A stretch of DNA of 64,000 nucleotides, from positions 248,001 to 312,000 of the forward strand of contig CAVVIK010000005.1 in NCBI GenBank assembly GCA_963748315.1, read 5' to 3'. Of this stretch, positions 27,100 through 35,938 are shown in pieces. The stretch comes from DASPHG01 sp963748315 (GTDB taxonomy: Bacteria; Actinomycetota; Thermoleophilia; Solirubrobacterales; Thermoleophilaceae). The notes under the pieces were generated by a model that ran no database searches, was not told where the DNA came from, and was given only the letters and a program-made list of their open reading frames with translations. The position numbers and the translations under genes were made by a program. The first letter of the stretch is position 1; every line of letters starts with the position of its first letter.

Positions 27100-28071
27100 T
27101 TGGCGGAGAACTTCAGCTGGCTCGACGGCGAGCGGCTGATCCGCTTCGGCGACGGCGCGCTCGCAGAAGCACCCGCGCTCCTGGCCTCGCGCGGCTTCGG
27201 GGACTACGCGCTGCTCACCACCGAGCGGGCCCAGGGTGACGCGCCGCAGCTCGCCGAGGGCGCCGCGAAGGTGGCGCACGTTCCCAGCGGGCCGGTGCCA
27301 GACGCATCGGCCGCCGTCCGGGAGGAGGTGCGCGGTATGCCCTTGGTCGCGCTCGGCGGCGGACGCGTGATCGACTCCGCCAAGGCGATCGCGGGTGCCG
27401 ACGGAGGCTCCGTCGCGGCGGTGCCGACCACGCTCTCGGGCGCGCCGATGACCCGCTTTCACCGGATGCCGGCCGGCGTCGAGCAGTTCAACCTCGTGCG
27501 CCCGGCCCTCGTGATCGCCGAGCCCGGCCTGATGGCGTCGCAGCCGATGCCCGATCTCGCGGCGAGCGCGATGAACGCGCTCGCACACGCGGTCGAGTCG
27601 CTCTACGGACCGGGCCGCAGCCCCGTCACCGTGATCGCGGCGGGGCGCGCGGTCGAGCTATTCGAGTCGGGGCTCGGCGGCGCGGAGCCGCGCCGCGAGG
27701 AGCTTGCGCTCGCGTCGATCCTCGCCGGCTACGCGGTCGGGTGCGCGGGCTTCGCCGTGCACCACGCCGTGTGTCAGACGGCCGTGCGGGTGCTCGGAAC
27801 CCCGCATGCTCAGACGAACGCGGTGATGCTGCCGCACACCTCAGCCTTCGTCGCTCGCCGTGCCCCGGATGCGCTGCAGGGCGTCTCGCCGGACACGATC
27901 AAGCGGCTCGCTTCGCACGCCGGTGTCACTCGGCTGAGCGAGCTGGGGGTGACGGAGGGGCAGCTGGATCCGGTCGTGGAGGCAGTGCTGGAGCATCCGG
28001 CGATCGGCAACACCCCGGGCGGAACGCCCACCGCGGAGGAGCTCCGCGACCTGCTCGTCGCCGCCTTGTAG
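27100..28071 (+). CDS. Iron-containing alcohol dehydrogenase / maleylacetate reductase-like protein
   Basis: 323 residues from TTG 27100, one base after the leuA stop. NAD-binding segment LVALGGGRVIDSAKAIA and PTTLSGAPMT, then the helical metal domain with candidate His ligands in NALAHAVESLY, FAVHHAVCQTAV and GTPHAQTNAVMLPH. This layout is that of group III (iron-dependent) alcohol dehydrogenases, closest in pattern to maleylacetate reductases (HH..CQ). It has no obvious role in leucine synthesis, yet it sits inside the operon. Confidence 0.7.
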   Translation: MAENFSWLDGERLIRFGDGALAEAPALLASRGFGDYALLTTERAQGDAPQLAEGAAKVAHVPSGPVPDASAAVREEVRGMPLVALGGGRVIDSAKAIAGADGGSVAAVPTTLSGAPMTRFHRMPAGVEQFNLVRPALVIAEPGLMASQPMPDLAASAMNALAHAVESLYGPGRSPVTVIAAGRAVELFESGLGGAEPRREELALASILAGYAVGCAGFAVHHAVCQTAVRVLGTPHAQTNAVMLPHTSAFVARRAPDALQGVSPDTIKRLASHAGVTRLSELGVTEGQLDPVVEAVLEHPAIGNTPGGTPTAEELRDLLVAAL

Positions 28072-28075
28072 ACAA

Positions 28076-28095
28076 CTGTACGTGATAACGTACAG
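28076..28095. promoter_or_regulatory. Perfect 20-bp palindromic operator upstream of the XRE-cupin gene
   Basis: CTGTACGT, a 4-base spacer GATA, then ACGTACAG: perfect 8-bp inverted arms ending five bases before the GTG start at 28101. It overlaps the place where a -10 element for a leaderless transcript would lie (TAACGT at 28086-28091). It therefore looks like a self-repression operator for the regulator downstream. Confidence 0.6.
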
Positions 28096-28100
28096 GCGAC

Positions 28101-28697
28101 GTGACCGCCGTCACCGCTCCCCCTATCGACGCCGCCGCAATCGGTCAGCGCGTGCGCGCACTCCGCGAGGCGATGCGGCTGTCGCTGCGCGATCTGGCCG
28201 AGCGGAGCGGCGTATCGGCGCCGATGCTCTCCCAGGTCGAGCGGGGCGAGACCAGCCCGACGCTGTCCGTGGCGGCGCGGATCGCGGGCGGGCTCGATCT
28301 GTCGCTGTCGCAGCTTCTCCGCCTGGACGAGGGCGGAGCCGTAACCGTGGTGAGAGCGTTCGAGCGCGCCGCCGGCGGGGCGCGCTCGCGCGGGCACAGC
28401 TACGAGGTGCTGACGCCACCGCGTCCCGGCCAGCGGGCCGAGGTGTCCCTGCATGTGCTCGAGCCCGGCTCGCTGACCGCCGGCGAGGACGACCCGCCGA
28501 TGCACGAGCCGGGAGCGCGCGAGACCGCCGTCGTGCTCGAGGGCGCGCTTAGGCTGCACTGCGACGGCCAGACGCACGACCTCGCCGAGGGCGACTCCGT
28601 CACCTTCGACTCCGATCTGCCGCACCGGTTCGAGAACCCCGGCTCCAAGGCGACCCGGTTCCTCGCCGTCGTGACCGCCGGGCTGCGGAGGAGCTGA
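28101..28697 (+). CDS. XRE-family regulator with C-terminal cupin sensor domain
   Basis: 198 residues. N-terminal XRE helix-turn-helix (IGQRVRALREAMRLSLRDLAERSGVSAPMLSQVERG, about residues 13-50), then a cupin-2 barrel (HEPGARETAVVLEGALRLH, LAEGDSVTFDSDLPHRFENPG). This is the PuuR/SutR-type architecture in which a small molecule binds the cupin. GTG start with no ribosome site, so probably leaderless, right behind a perfect palindrome. leuC begins two bases after its stop; it may control the leuC-ilvE part of the operon or just itself. Confidence 0.85.
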   Translation: MTAVTAPPIDAAAIGQRVRALREAMRLSLRDLAERSGVSAPMLSQVERGETSPTLSVAARIAGGLDLSLSQLLRLDEGGAVTVVRAFERAAGGARSRGHSYEVLTPPRPGQRAEVSLHVLEPGSLTAGEDDPPMHEPGARETAVVLEGALRLHCDGQTHDLAEGDSVTFDSDLPHRFENPGSKATRFLAVVTAGLRRS

Positions 28698-28699
28698 CC

Positions 28700-30055
28700 G
28701 TGGCGCAGACCCTGTTCGACAAGATCTGGGACGCGCACGAAGTGGCGCCGGGGCTGCTCTACATCGACCTGCACCTGGTGCACGAGGTGACCTCGCCGCA
28801 GGCGTTCGAGAGCCTGCGGCTGGCCGGCCGCGAGGTGAGGCGACCGGACCGGACGCTTGCGACCGCCGACCACAACGTGCCCACGGACGGCTCGACCGCC
28901 GCAGCGCAGATCCGCGACCAACTCTCCCGCGTGCAGGTCGAGACGCTCGAGCAGAACTGCCGCGAGTTCGGCGTCCCCGTGTACTCGATCGGCTCCGACC
29001 GCCAAGGCATCGTGCACGTGATCGGCCCCGAGCTGGGCGTGACCCAGCCGGGCATGACGATCGTCTGCGGCGACTCGCACACCTCGACGCACGGGGCGTT
29101 CGGCGCGCTTGCGTTCGGCATCGGGACGAGCGAGGTCGAGCACGTGCTCGCGACCCAGACGCTGCAGCAGCAGAAGCCGCGCTCGATGGTGATCCGCTAC
29201 GAGGGCGAGCTCGGCTTCGGCGTCACCGCCAAGGACCTGATCCTCGGCACGATCGGCCAGATCGGGACGGCGGGCGGCGTAGCGCATGTCATCGAGTACG
29301 CCGGCCCCGCGATCCAGAGCCTGTCGATGGAGGGCCGGATGACCGTCTGCAACATGACGATCGAGGCCGGCGGCCGGGCGGGGATGATCGCGCCTGACGA
29401 GACGACGTTCGAATGGGTGGTCGGCCGCGAGGCGGCTCCGGCGGAGCTGCCGGAGGCGTGGCGGGATCTCCATACCGACGAGGGCGCGGCGTTCGACAAG
29501 GAGGTCGTCGTGAACGCAGGCGCGCTGTCGCCCCAGGTCACGTGGGGGACGACACCGGGGATGGTCGTGCCGGTCACCGACGCGGTGCCCGAGCCGCAGA
29601 CGGAGACCGACGAGCGCGCCCTCAAGTACATGGACCTCGAGCCCGGCACACCGGTCCAGGACATCCGGCTCGATCGCGTCTTCGTCGGCTCGTGCACCAA
29701 CTCGCGGATCGGCGACCTGCGCGCGGCGGCCGAGGTGCTGGACGGCCGCAAGGTCCACCCGGAGGTCCAGGCGATGGTCGTCCCCGGCTCGCAGCAGGTG
29801 AAGGCGCAGGCCGAGGCCGAGGGACTGGACGACGTCTTTCGCGCCGCCGGGTTCGACTGGCGGTCGGCCGGATGCTCGATGTGTCTCGGTATGAATCCCG
29901 ACATCCTCCAGCCGGGCGAGCGCTGCGCATCGACGTCGAACCGCAACTTCGAGGGGCGCCAGGGACGCGGCGGGCGCACGCACCTGGTCAGCCCCCAGAT
30001 GGCGGCGGCGGCCGCGGTAGAGGGCCACTTCGTCGACATCCGGAGCTGGAGCTGA
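28700..30055 (+). CDS. leuC: 3-Isopropylmalate dehydratase large subunit
   Basis: 451-residue aconitase-superfamily subunit. Fe-S ligands in VGSCTNSR and in AGCSMCLGMNPD; other signatures are TADHNVPTDGS, VCGDSHTSTHGAFG and TSNRNFEGRQGRGGRTHLVSP. With LeuD it isomerises 2-isopropylmalate to 3-isopropylmalate, and can also process citramalate for the CimA route. GTG start two bases after the regulator stop; the stop overlaps leuD (TGATG). Confidence 0.95.
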   Translation: MAQTLFDKIWDAHEVAPGLLYIDLHLVHEVTSPQAFESLRLAGREVRRPDRTLATADHNVPTDGSTAAAQIRDQLSRVQVETLEQNCREFGVPVYSIGSDRQGIVHVIGPELGVTQPGMTIVCGDSHTSTHGAFGALAFGIGTSEVEHVLATQTLQQQKPRSMVIRYEGELGFGVTAKDLILGTIGQIGTAGGVAHVIEYAGPAIQSLSMEGRMTVCNMTIEAGGRAGMIAPDETTFEWVVGREAAPAELPEAWRDLHTDEGAAFDKEVVVNAGALSPQVTWGTTPGMVVPVTDAVPEPQTETDERALKYMDLEPGTPVQDIRLDRVFVGSCTNSRIGDLRAAAEVLDGRKVHPEVQAMVVPGSQQVKAQAEAEGLDDVFRAAGFDWRSAGCSMCLGMNPDILQPGERCASTSNRNFEGRQGRGGRTHLVSPQMAAAAAVEGHFVDIRSWS

Positions 30056-30651
30056 TGGAGCCTGTGAAAGAGATCAGCGGCGGCGTATCGGTACTCGACC
30101 GCGCCGACGTCGACACCGACCAGATCATCCCGAAGCAGTTCCTGAAGCGCGTCGAGCGGACGGGCTTTGGTGAATACCTCTTTTACGACTGGAAGCAGGA
30201 GCCGGGCTGGGACCTGCCGGCGAACCCGATCCTCGCCGCGGGGCGGAACTTCGGCTGCGGCTCCTCGCGCGAGCACGCGCCATGGGCGCTCGAGGACTAC
30301 GGCTTCAAGGCGATCGTCGCGCCCTCGTTCGCCGACATCTTCTATTCGAACTGCACGAAGATCGGGCTGCTCCCGGTCGTCCTGGCAGAGGACGAGGTCA
30401 AACGGCTGATGGAGGCCGGCGAGGCGACTGTGGACCTCGAGCGCCAGGTCGTCGCCTTCGACGGCCAGGAGGCGGCATTCGACATCGATCCCGAGACGAA
30501 GCGGCGTCTCCTTGGCGGCCTCGACGACATCGGCGTCACCCTTCAACAGGCGGACGCGATCGAGCGCTACGAGGCCGAGCGGGAGCGCGAAGGCCCGGTT
30601 ATCCCGCGGGGTGCCCCGGAAGGGGTCACCCCGCCAGGGACATCGCTGTGA
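30055..30651 (+). CDS. leuD: 3-Isopropylmalate dehydratase small subunit
   Basis: 198 residues with the swivel-domain signature DVDTDQIIPKQFLKR, GRNFGCGSSREHAPWAL and ADIFYSNCTKIGLLPV. Partner of LeuC. The last 20 residues (VIPRGAPEGVTPPG) are encoded by a G/C-rich inverted repeat (GGGGTG/CACCCC). The stop overlaps the GTG of the methyltransferase gene (GTGA), so the pair is translationally coupled. Confidence 0.93.
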   Translation: MEPVKEISGGVSVLDRADVDTDQIIPKQFLKRVERTGFGEYLFYDWKQEPGWDLPANPILAAGRNFGCGSSREHAPWALEDYGFKAIVAPSFADIFYSNCTKIGLLPVVLAEDEVKRLMEAGEATVDLERQVVAFDGQEAAFDIDPETKRRLLGGLDDIGVTLQQADAIERYEAEREREGPVIPRGAPEGVTPPGTSL

Positions 30652-31400
30652 CGCGCGACTGGGACGCCGCGACGTACGACCGCGTCTCGGCGCCGCAGGT
30701 CGAGTGGGCGGCGGCCGTGATCGACCGGCTCGAGCTGCGCGGCGACGAGACGGTGCTGGACGCCGGCTGTGGGAGCGGGCGCGTGACCGAGATGGTCATC
30801 GAGCGCGTCCCGAACGGCAAGGTGATCGCTGTCGATGCGGCCCCGGCGATGGTCGCCAAGGCGCGCGAGAAGATCGGCGGCCGCGCCGAGGTGCTGCTCC
30901 AGGACCTGGCCGAGCTGCGCCTCAGCGAACAGGTTGATGCGGTCTTCTCGAACGCGGTGTTCCACTGGATCCGCGACCACGACCGTCTCTTCAAGCGCCT
31001 GTTCGACGCGCTCAAGCCGGGCGGCCGGATCGAGGCGCAGTGCGGCGGCGCAGGCAACATCGGCAACTTCCACGATGCCGTCAGCAGGCTCGCGGACCGG
31101 CCACCCTTCTCTGACTACTTCGAGGACTGGACCGGGCCATGGAACTTCGCCGACGACCGCACGACGACGGCCCTCCTCGAGGAGATCGGCTTCACCGACG
31201 TCGAGTGCTCGCTCGAGGACTGGCCCGTCACGCCGCCCGAGCCGCACAACTACCTGCGCACCGTCTGCCTCGGCCACCATCTCGAGCAGCTCCCTGACGA
31301 GCTGCGCGAGACGCTTGTCGGCCGCGTAGTGGACACCATGGGCGACCCGCTCCTGCTCGAGTACGTCCGCCTCAACATCTCGGCGCGGAGGCCTGGGTGA
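30648..31400 (+). CDS. SAM-dependent methyltransferase, trans-aconitate methyltransferase-like
   Basis: 250 residues. Class I methyltransferase with motif I VLDAGCGSGRVTEMV, post-I KVIAVDAAPAMV, VDAVFSNAVFHWIRDHDRLFKRL and LKPGGRIEAQCGGAGN. The N-terminal WDAATYDRVSAPQVEWA and the SNAVFHWI motif resemble trans-aconitate 2-methyltransferases. It lies between leuD and leuB with four-base overlaps on both sides. By context, an organic acid of the pathway, such as an isopropylmalate or its dehydrated form, is a plausible substrate; yeast Tmt1 methylates both trans-aconitate and 3-isopropylmalate. Confidence 0.75.
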   Translation: MTRDWDAATYDRVSAPQVEWAAAVIDRLELRGDETVLDAGCGSGRVTEMVIERVPNGKVIAVDAAPAMVAKAREKIGGRAEVLLQDLAELRLSEQVDAVFSNAVFHWIRDHDRLFKRLFDALKPGGRIEAQCGGAGNIGNFHDAVSRLADRPPFSDYFEDWTGPWNFADDRTTTALLEEIGFTDVECSLEDWPVTPPEPHNYLRTVCLGHHLEQLPDELRETLVGRVVDTMGDPLLLEYVRLNISARRPG

Positions 31401-32417
31401 CGAAGATCGTCGCGCTTCCCGGTGACGGGATCGGGCCGGAGATCATGGCCGCGGCGCTGCGCGTGCTGTCCGAGATCGGCGACTTCGAGGTCGACGAGCG
31501 GCTCGTGGGCGGCGCGTCCATCGACGAGCACGGAGTGGCGCTCACCGACGAGGTGCTCACCGCCTGCCGCGCCGGCGACGCCGTGCTGCTGGCGGCCGTC
31601 GGCGGGCCGAAATGGGACTCGACCGACCCGGGTGCGCCGCGGCCCGAGCAGGGGTTGCTCGCGCCTGCGCAAGGAGCTCCAGCTGTTCGCGAACCTGCGC
31701 CCCGTGCGGCCGAGCCCGGCGCTGCTCGATGCGAGCCCGCTGCGCCCGGAGCGAATCGAGGGCACGGACCTGCTCGTGGTGCGCGAGCTGACGGGCGGGA
31801 TCTACTTCGGCGATCGTGCGCGACAGAACGGCACCGCGTACGACACCTGCGTCTACAGCGAGGCCGAGATCGAGCGGATCGCGCGCGTCGCATTCAAGTT
31901 CGCGCGGCGCAAGGTCACGAGCGTCGACAAGGCCAACATCCTCGAGACGTCGCGGCTGTGGCGCGAGGTGGTGGAGAAGGTCGCCTCGGAGAACGACGGC
32001 ACCGAGCTCGAGCACCTGCTCGTGGACAACGCCGCGATGCAGCTCGTCTCGCGCCCGTCGGACTTCGACGTGATCCTCACCGAGAACATGTTCGGCGACA
32101 TCCTGAGCGACGAGGCGGCGATGCTGACCGGCTCGATCGGGATGCTGCCGAGCGCGAGCGTCGGCGAGGACGGGCCGGGGCTGTTCGAGCCCGTGCACGG
32201 CTCTGCCCCGGACATCGCGGGCACGGGGAAGGCGAACCCGCTCGCCATGTTCGGCTCCGTGGCGATGATGCTTCGCTACGGCCTTGACAGGGAGGACGAC
32301 GCGGTGAAGATAGAGTCAGCCATCGATCGTGCGCTCGAGGGAGGCCTTCGTACGGCCGATCTGGGCGGCGACGCGACCACCGAGGACGCAACGGAAGCGA
32401 TCCTCCGAAACCTCTGA
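31397..32417 (+). CDS. leuB: 3-Isopropylmalate dehydrogenase (frameshift near 31665)
   Basis: Beta-decarboxylating dehydrogenase. LPGDGIGPEIM at the N-terminus, LLAAVGGPKWD, then after a one-base change near 31665 LRKELQLFANLRPV, VVRELTGGIYFG, KVTSVDKANIL (catalytic Lys), LTENMFGDILSDEA (metal Asp) and EPVHGSAPDIAGTGKANPLA. About 340 residues, the usual length. Both halves are strongly conserved, so the break is probably an extra C at GCGCCTGCGC. GTG start overlapping the methyltransferase stop. Confidence 0.92.
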
Positions 32418-32431
32418 AGGAGGGGACGTAC

Positions 32432-33361
32432 GTGCAGACCGCCGACTTCATCTGGGTGAACGGGGAGTTCGTCGCCTGGGAGGACGCGCGGGTACACGTA
32501 CTGACCCACTCGCTCCACTACGGCACCGCGGTCTTCGAGGGCATCCGCGCGTACGAGACGGAGCGCGGCACGGCGATCTTCCGCCACCACGACCATCTCA
32601 AGCGGCTCGAGCGCTCGGCGAAGCTCTACTACATGGACGTCCCGTATTCGCAGGACGACCTGCGCAAGGCCACGCACGAGCTGATCGCGCGGAACGGCCT
32701 CAAGAGCTGCTACATCCGCCCGCTCGTCACGCGCGGGTACGGCGAGATGGGGCTCAATCCGCTCGACAACCCGGTCGACGTCGTGATCGCGGTCTGGGAG
32801 TGGGGCGCCTACCTCGGCGAGGAGGGCAAGGCGCGCGGCGTGCGCGCGAAGGTGTCGTCGTGGCGCCGGATCGGGCCGCAGTCGCTGATCCCGCAGTCGA
32901 AGGCGTCGGGCCAGTACCTGAACAGCGTGCTCGCCAAGATCGAGTCGCTCAAGGCCGGCTACGAGGAGGCGATCCTGCTCGACGAGCGCGGCATGGTCTG
33001 CGAGGGGACGGGCGAGAACATCTTCGTCGTCCGCGACGGCGTGATCAACACTCCGGGACCCTCGTCATCGACCCTCGACGGCATCAACCGCCGCTCGATC
33101 GTCCAGATCGCGCGCGACCGGGGCTACGAGGTGGTCGAGCGCGACGTCATGCGCTCCGAGCTGATGCTGGCGGACGAGGTGTTCCTGTCGGGCACGGCCG
33201 CTGAGCTGACGCCCGTGCGTGAGATCGACGACGTCGAGATCGCCGGTGCGCCGGGCCCGGTCACGAAGGAGCTACAGCAGGGGTTCGACGACGCCCTGCA
33301 CGGCCGCGAGCCGCGCTACGCCGAGTGGCTCGACTTCGTCGAGGTGCCGTCCCGGGCCTAG
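32432..33361 (+). CDS. ilvE: Branched-chain amino acid aminotransferase
   Basis: 309-residue fold type IV PLP enzyme. VHVLTHSLHYGTAVFEGIRAYE, then the Schiff-base Lys in IPQSKASGQYLNS, EAILLDERGMVCEGTGENIF, and VFLSGTAAELTPVREID at the C-terminus. Last step in making Leu, Ile and Val. GTG start preceded by a strong AAGGAGGGG ribosome site. It ends the leu operon and converges with the next gene with a four-base overlap. Confidence 0.93.
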   Translation: MQTADFIWVNGEFVAWEDARVHVLTHSLHYGTAVFEGIRAYETERGTAIFRHHDHLKRLERSAKLYYMDVPYSQDDLRKATHELIARNGLKSCYIRPLVTRGYGEMGLNPLDNPVDVVIAVWEWGAYLGEEGKARGVRAKVSSWRRIGPQSLIPQSKASGQYLNSVLAKIESLKAGYEEAILLDERGMVCEGTGENIFVVRDGVINTPGPSSSTLDGINRRSIVQIARDRGYEVVERDVMRSELMLADEVFLSGTAAELTPVREIDDVEIAGAPGPVTKELQQGFDDALHGREPRYAEWLDFVEVPSRA

Positions 33362-33799
33362 AGCAGGCGCTCGAGCTTGTCGAAGCTATCGCTCCAGCCG
33401 TCGTGGTGGAGCGCGCGCCGCTCCTCGGTCTTGAACGGCCGCTGGTCGAGCGCCACCTGCGTCGACTCGCCTAGGTCACGCAACGAGAGGGTGACCAGCG
33501 TCTCCGTGTCGTCGGCATCGGGCGGGTCCCACACGAATGTGTATGCGAGGCGCGACGGGGGCTCGACCTCGCGGAACTCCCCGCTCAGGTGGAACGCGTC
33601 GCCGTCGGGCGGCTGCATCTCGATGCGGTAGCGGTCGCCCACGCGAGCGGTGAAATCAACACTCGGGATCGTGAAGCCGTTCGGGCCCCACCAGCGGGCG
33701 AGCTCGTCCGGCTGCGTGAGGGCGGCGAAGACGACGGCGGCGAGGCGCGGGCAGCACGCGCTCGAGCTCGAGCACGAATTCGTCGGACCGTTGGCCCAC
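33358..33799 (-). CDS. SRPBCC / AHSA1-type small protein (frameshift near 33745)
   Basis: About 147 residues when joined: start GQRSDEFVLELERVLPAPR, a frame change near 33745, then AAVVFAALTQPDELARWWGP, FTIPSVDFTARVGDRYRIEM and the final FKTEERRALHHDGWSDSFDKLERLL. The ALTQPDELARWWGP and C-terminal HxGW pattern are typical of Aha1-like START/SRPBCC proteins. It binds an unknown hydrophobic ligand. Convergent with ilvE. Confidence 0.7.
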
Positions 33800-33838
33800 C
33801 GCTCGATCGTAGCTGTAGGGTCGGGGGTGGACGAGCAC

Positions 33839-34215
33839 ATGGCCGTCGACCTGGTCATCGACATCGAGAACAGCCCGGCGCGCTCGCCGAGGTCGCAGCC
33901 GCCATCAGCGACGCCGGCGTGAACGTCGCGGCGGCAACGTGCCTGGGCCCCGACGACCGAGCCGAGCTGCACATACTCGTCAAGCACGCGGAGGCCGCAA
34001 GACACGCGCTCGCGATCTCGCAGGTCGGAGTCACACGCGAGCGCGAGGTGGTCGTGGTCGAGGTGGAGGACCGGCCGGGCGTGCTCGCGGACCTGACGCG
34101 CAAGATCGCGAAGGCGGGGGTGAACCTCGACCTCGTCTACGTCGCGACGCGCAACCGCGTGGTCTTCGGGGCGGACGATCTCGACGCGCTCAAGGCCGCG
34201 CTCGATGAGCGATGA
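33839..34215 (+). CDS. Double ACT-domain protein (frameshift near 33885)
   Basis: ATG 33839 (MAVDLVIDIENSP; GTG 33827 also possible), a one-base change near 33885, then GALAEVAAAISDAGVNVAA and a second ACT module VVVEVEDRPGVLADLTRKIAKAGVNLDLVYV. About 125 residues, nothing but two ACT domains, so an amino-acid-binding regulator is likely. Partner unknown; the neighbouring branched-chain genes make Leu/Val/Ile sensing an attractive guess but not more. Confidence 0.65.
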
Positions 34216-34269
34216 CTTCCGGCGCCTCGTGAGCGTCTGTAGGGCATCACTTCAAGCAAGGAGGACCCG

Positions 34270-34833
34270 ATGGGAAAGATCGTCGTAACAGAGTTCGTCT
34301 CGCTCGACGGCGTCATGCAGGCGCCCGGCGGCGAGGACTTCAAGTACCCGGGATGGAGCTTCGAGTTCGATCGCGGCGAGGACGGCGACCAGTTCAAGCT
34401 CGACGAGACGATGGAGGCGGACGCCCTGCTCCTGGGACGCAAGACCTACGAGAGCTTCGCCGGCGCGTGGCCGGAGCGAGAGGGCGAGTTCGCCGACAAG
34501 TTCAACGAGATGCCCAAGTACCTCGTGTCCTCGACGATCACCGATCCCGACTGGAACAACACGACTCGGATCGAGGGAGACCTGATCGAGGGCGGTGCAG
34601 GAAGCTGCGGGACGAGATCGATGGCGTCATCCAGGTACCCGGCAGCCATACGTTGGTGCAGGACCTGATCGAGAACGACCTCGTGGACCAGATCAACTTG
34701 ATGATCTTCCCGGTCGTGCTTGGCACCGGGTACCGCGTCTTCGGCGAGTACAGCGACAAGAAGATCGATGCGGCTCGCCGAGTCGAAGACGGTCGGCGAG
34801 GGCATCGTCGTCCTGATCTATGAACGCGCGTGA
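34270..34833 (+). CDS. Dihydrofolate reductase-like (RibD C-terminal) family protein, two frameshifts
   Basis: Starts at ATG 34270 after a strong AAGGAGGA ribosome site: MGKIVVTEFVSLDGVMQAPGG, LLLGRKTYESFAGAWP, MPKYLVSSTITDPDWNNT. Frame changes near 34600 and 34775 lead to LRDEIDGVIQVPGSHTLVQDLIENDLVDQI, FPVVLGTGYRVFGE and a closing EGIVVLIYERA. This is the YyaP/YwjB-like family of DHFR-fold reductases with NADPH-binding potential; substrate unknown. Its end overlaps the next gene by 14 bases. Confidence 0.75.
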
Positions 34834-35188
34834 GCTACGCGATTGGTGCCTTCCGCACGAGGGTGCGTTCGAGGACTTCCCCTTCACCGCCGAGCACTCG
34901 GTGTTCAAGGTGCGGGGGAAGATGTTCGCCATCAGCGCCCTCGAGCGGGAGCCGCTCGAGGTCAGCGTGAAGTGCGAGCCGGAGCTCGCCGTCGAGCTTC
35001 GCAACAGCTACCCGGCGATCCGGCCCGGCTATCACCTGAACAAGCGGCACTGGAACACGATCACGCTGGACGGCAGCCTGCCGGACAAGCTCGTCCGGGA
35101 TCTGATCGAGGACTCCTACGACCTGGTCGTCAGCGCGCTGCCGAAGCGGGTCCAGCTGGAGCTCGGCTGGCCGGCGGAGACCGCCTAG
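34820..35188 (+). CDS. MmcQ/YjbR family DNA-binding-fold protein
   Basis: 122 residues. The family pattern is clear: ELRDWCLPHEGAFEDFPFTAEHSVFKVRGKMFAI, CEPELAVELRNSYPAIRPGYHLNKRHWNTITLDG and the end LVVSALPKRVQ. The YjbR fold (double-wing) has been linked to DNA binding, but no firm biochemical role is known. The 3' end overlaps the convergent DUF899 gene by four bases. Confidence 0.8.
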   Translation: MNARELRDWCLPHEGAFEDFPFTAEHSVFKVRGKMFAISALEREPLEVSVKCEPELAVELRNSYPAIRPGYHLNKRHWNTITLDGSLPDKLVRDLIEDSYDLVVSALPKRVQLELGWPAETA

Positions 35189-35848
35189 TACTCGTCGTGT
35201 AGGCGCCACCACTGGTAGCGTCGGCGTCTGCGGGTAGCCCTCCGGCGAGTCCTCCCACTCCTCCTGGCGCCCGAGCGCGGTGATGTCGAGGTAGTTCCAG
35301 GTACCGCCCATCTGCTCGTCACCGCGGGCGTCGATGAAGTAGGTGCGGAAGATCTGGTCGCCTTCGCGGATGAAGGCGTTCGTGCCGTGCCACTCATCAA
35401 CGCCGAAGTCCTTGTCGAAGTCGTCGGTGATCGTGTACCAGGGGATCAGCTCCCAGCCCATCCGCGCCTTCCAGCTCGCGATCTCCGGCTGCGGTGCGCG
35501 CGAGGCGAACGCGAGCGTCGTGTCGCGCGCGTTCAGGTGCGCGGGGTGGGCAACTTGGTCACCGACCATCGAGCAGCCGGGGCAGCCGTGCTCGGGCCAG
35601 CCCTTGACGGTCGGCTCGTAGAAGAACCGGTAGACGACCAGCTGCCGCCGCCCCTCGAACAGGTCGAGCAGGCTCGCATCTCCGTCGGGGCCCTCGAAGC
35701 GGTAGTCCTTCTCGACGGCCATCCGCGGCATCCGCCGGCGCTCGGCCGCGAGCGCGTCGCGGGCGCGCGTGTGGGCCTTCTCCTTCACGAGCAGCTTCTG
35801 GCGGGCGGCTTCCCACTCCTCTGGTGAAACGACTGGCGGCATGTTCAT
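35185..35848 (-). CDS. DUF899 thioredoxin-like protein (frameshift near 35225)
   Basis: About 220 residues from ATG 35848 (35872 is an alternative). DUF899 signatures: SPEEWEAARQKLLVKEKAHTR, RRRMPRMAVEKDYRFEGPDG, WPEHGCPGCSMVGDQVAHPAHLN with the CPGC thioredoxin-like motif, and GWELIPWYT. A frame change near 35225 switches to the family-typical ending YQWWRLHDEY. Thioredoxin-fold protein, redox role likely but unproven. Confidence 0.8.
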
Positions 35849-35870
35849 GCCCACAGGTACTATCAGGCGC

Positions 35871-35938
35871 ATGAACGTCGCCTTCGAGAGCCGAATTACG
35901 AGGGCCTGACCCGCAGGCCTCTTCGTCACGCTCTCGAA
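35871..35938 (+). promoter_or_regulatory. Structured leader with short ORF upstream of cimA
   Basis: Nested inverted repeats lie between the DUF899 start and cimA: TTCGAGAG (35883-35890) with CTCTCGAA (35931-35938), ACGA (35898-35901) with TCGT (35923-35926), and GGCCTG (35903-35908) with CAGGCC (35914-35919). A 12-codon frame, ATG 35871 to TGA 35907-35909 (MNVAFESRITRA), overlaps the structure. It has only one Ile and one Val codon, so classic Ile attenuation is weakly supported; structure-based control of cimA is possible. Confidence 0.4.
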
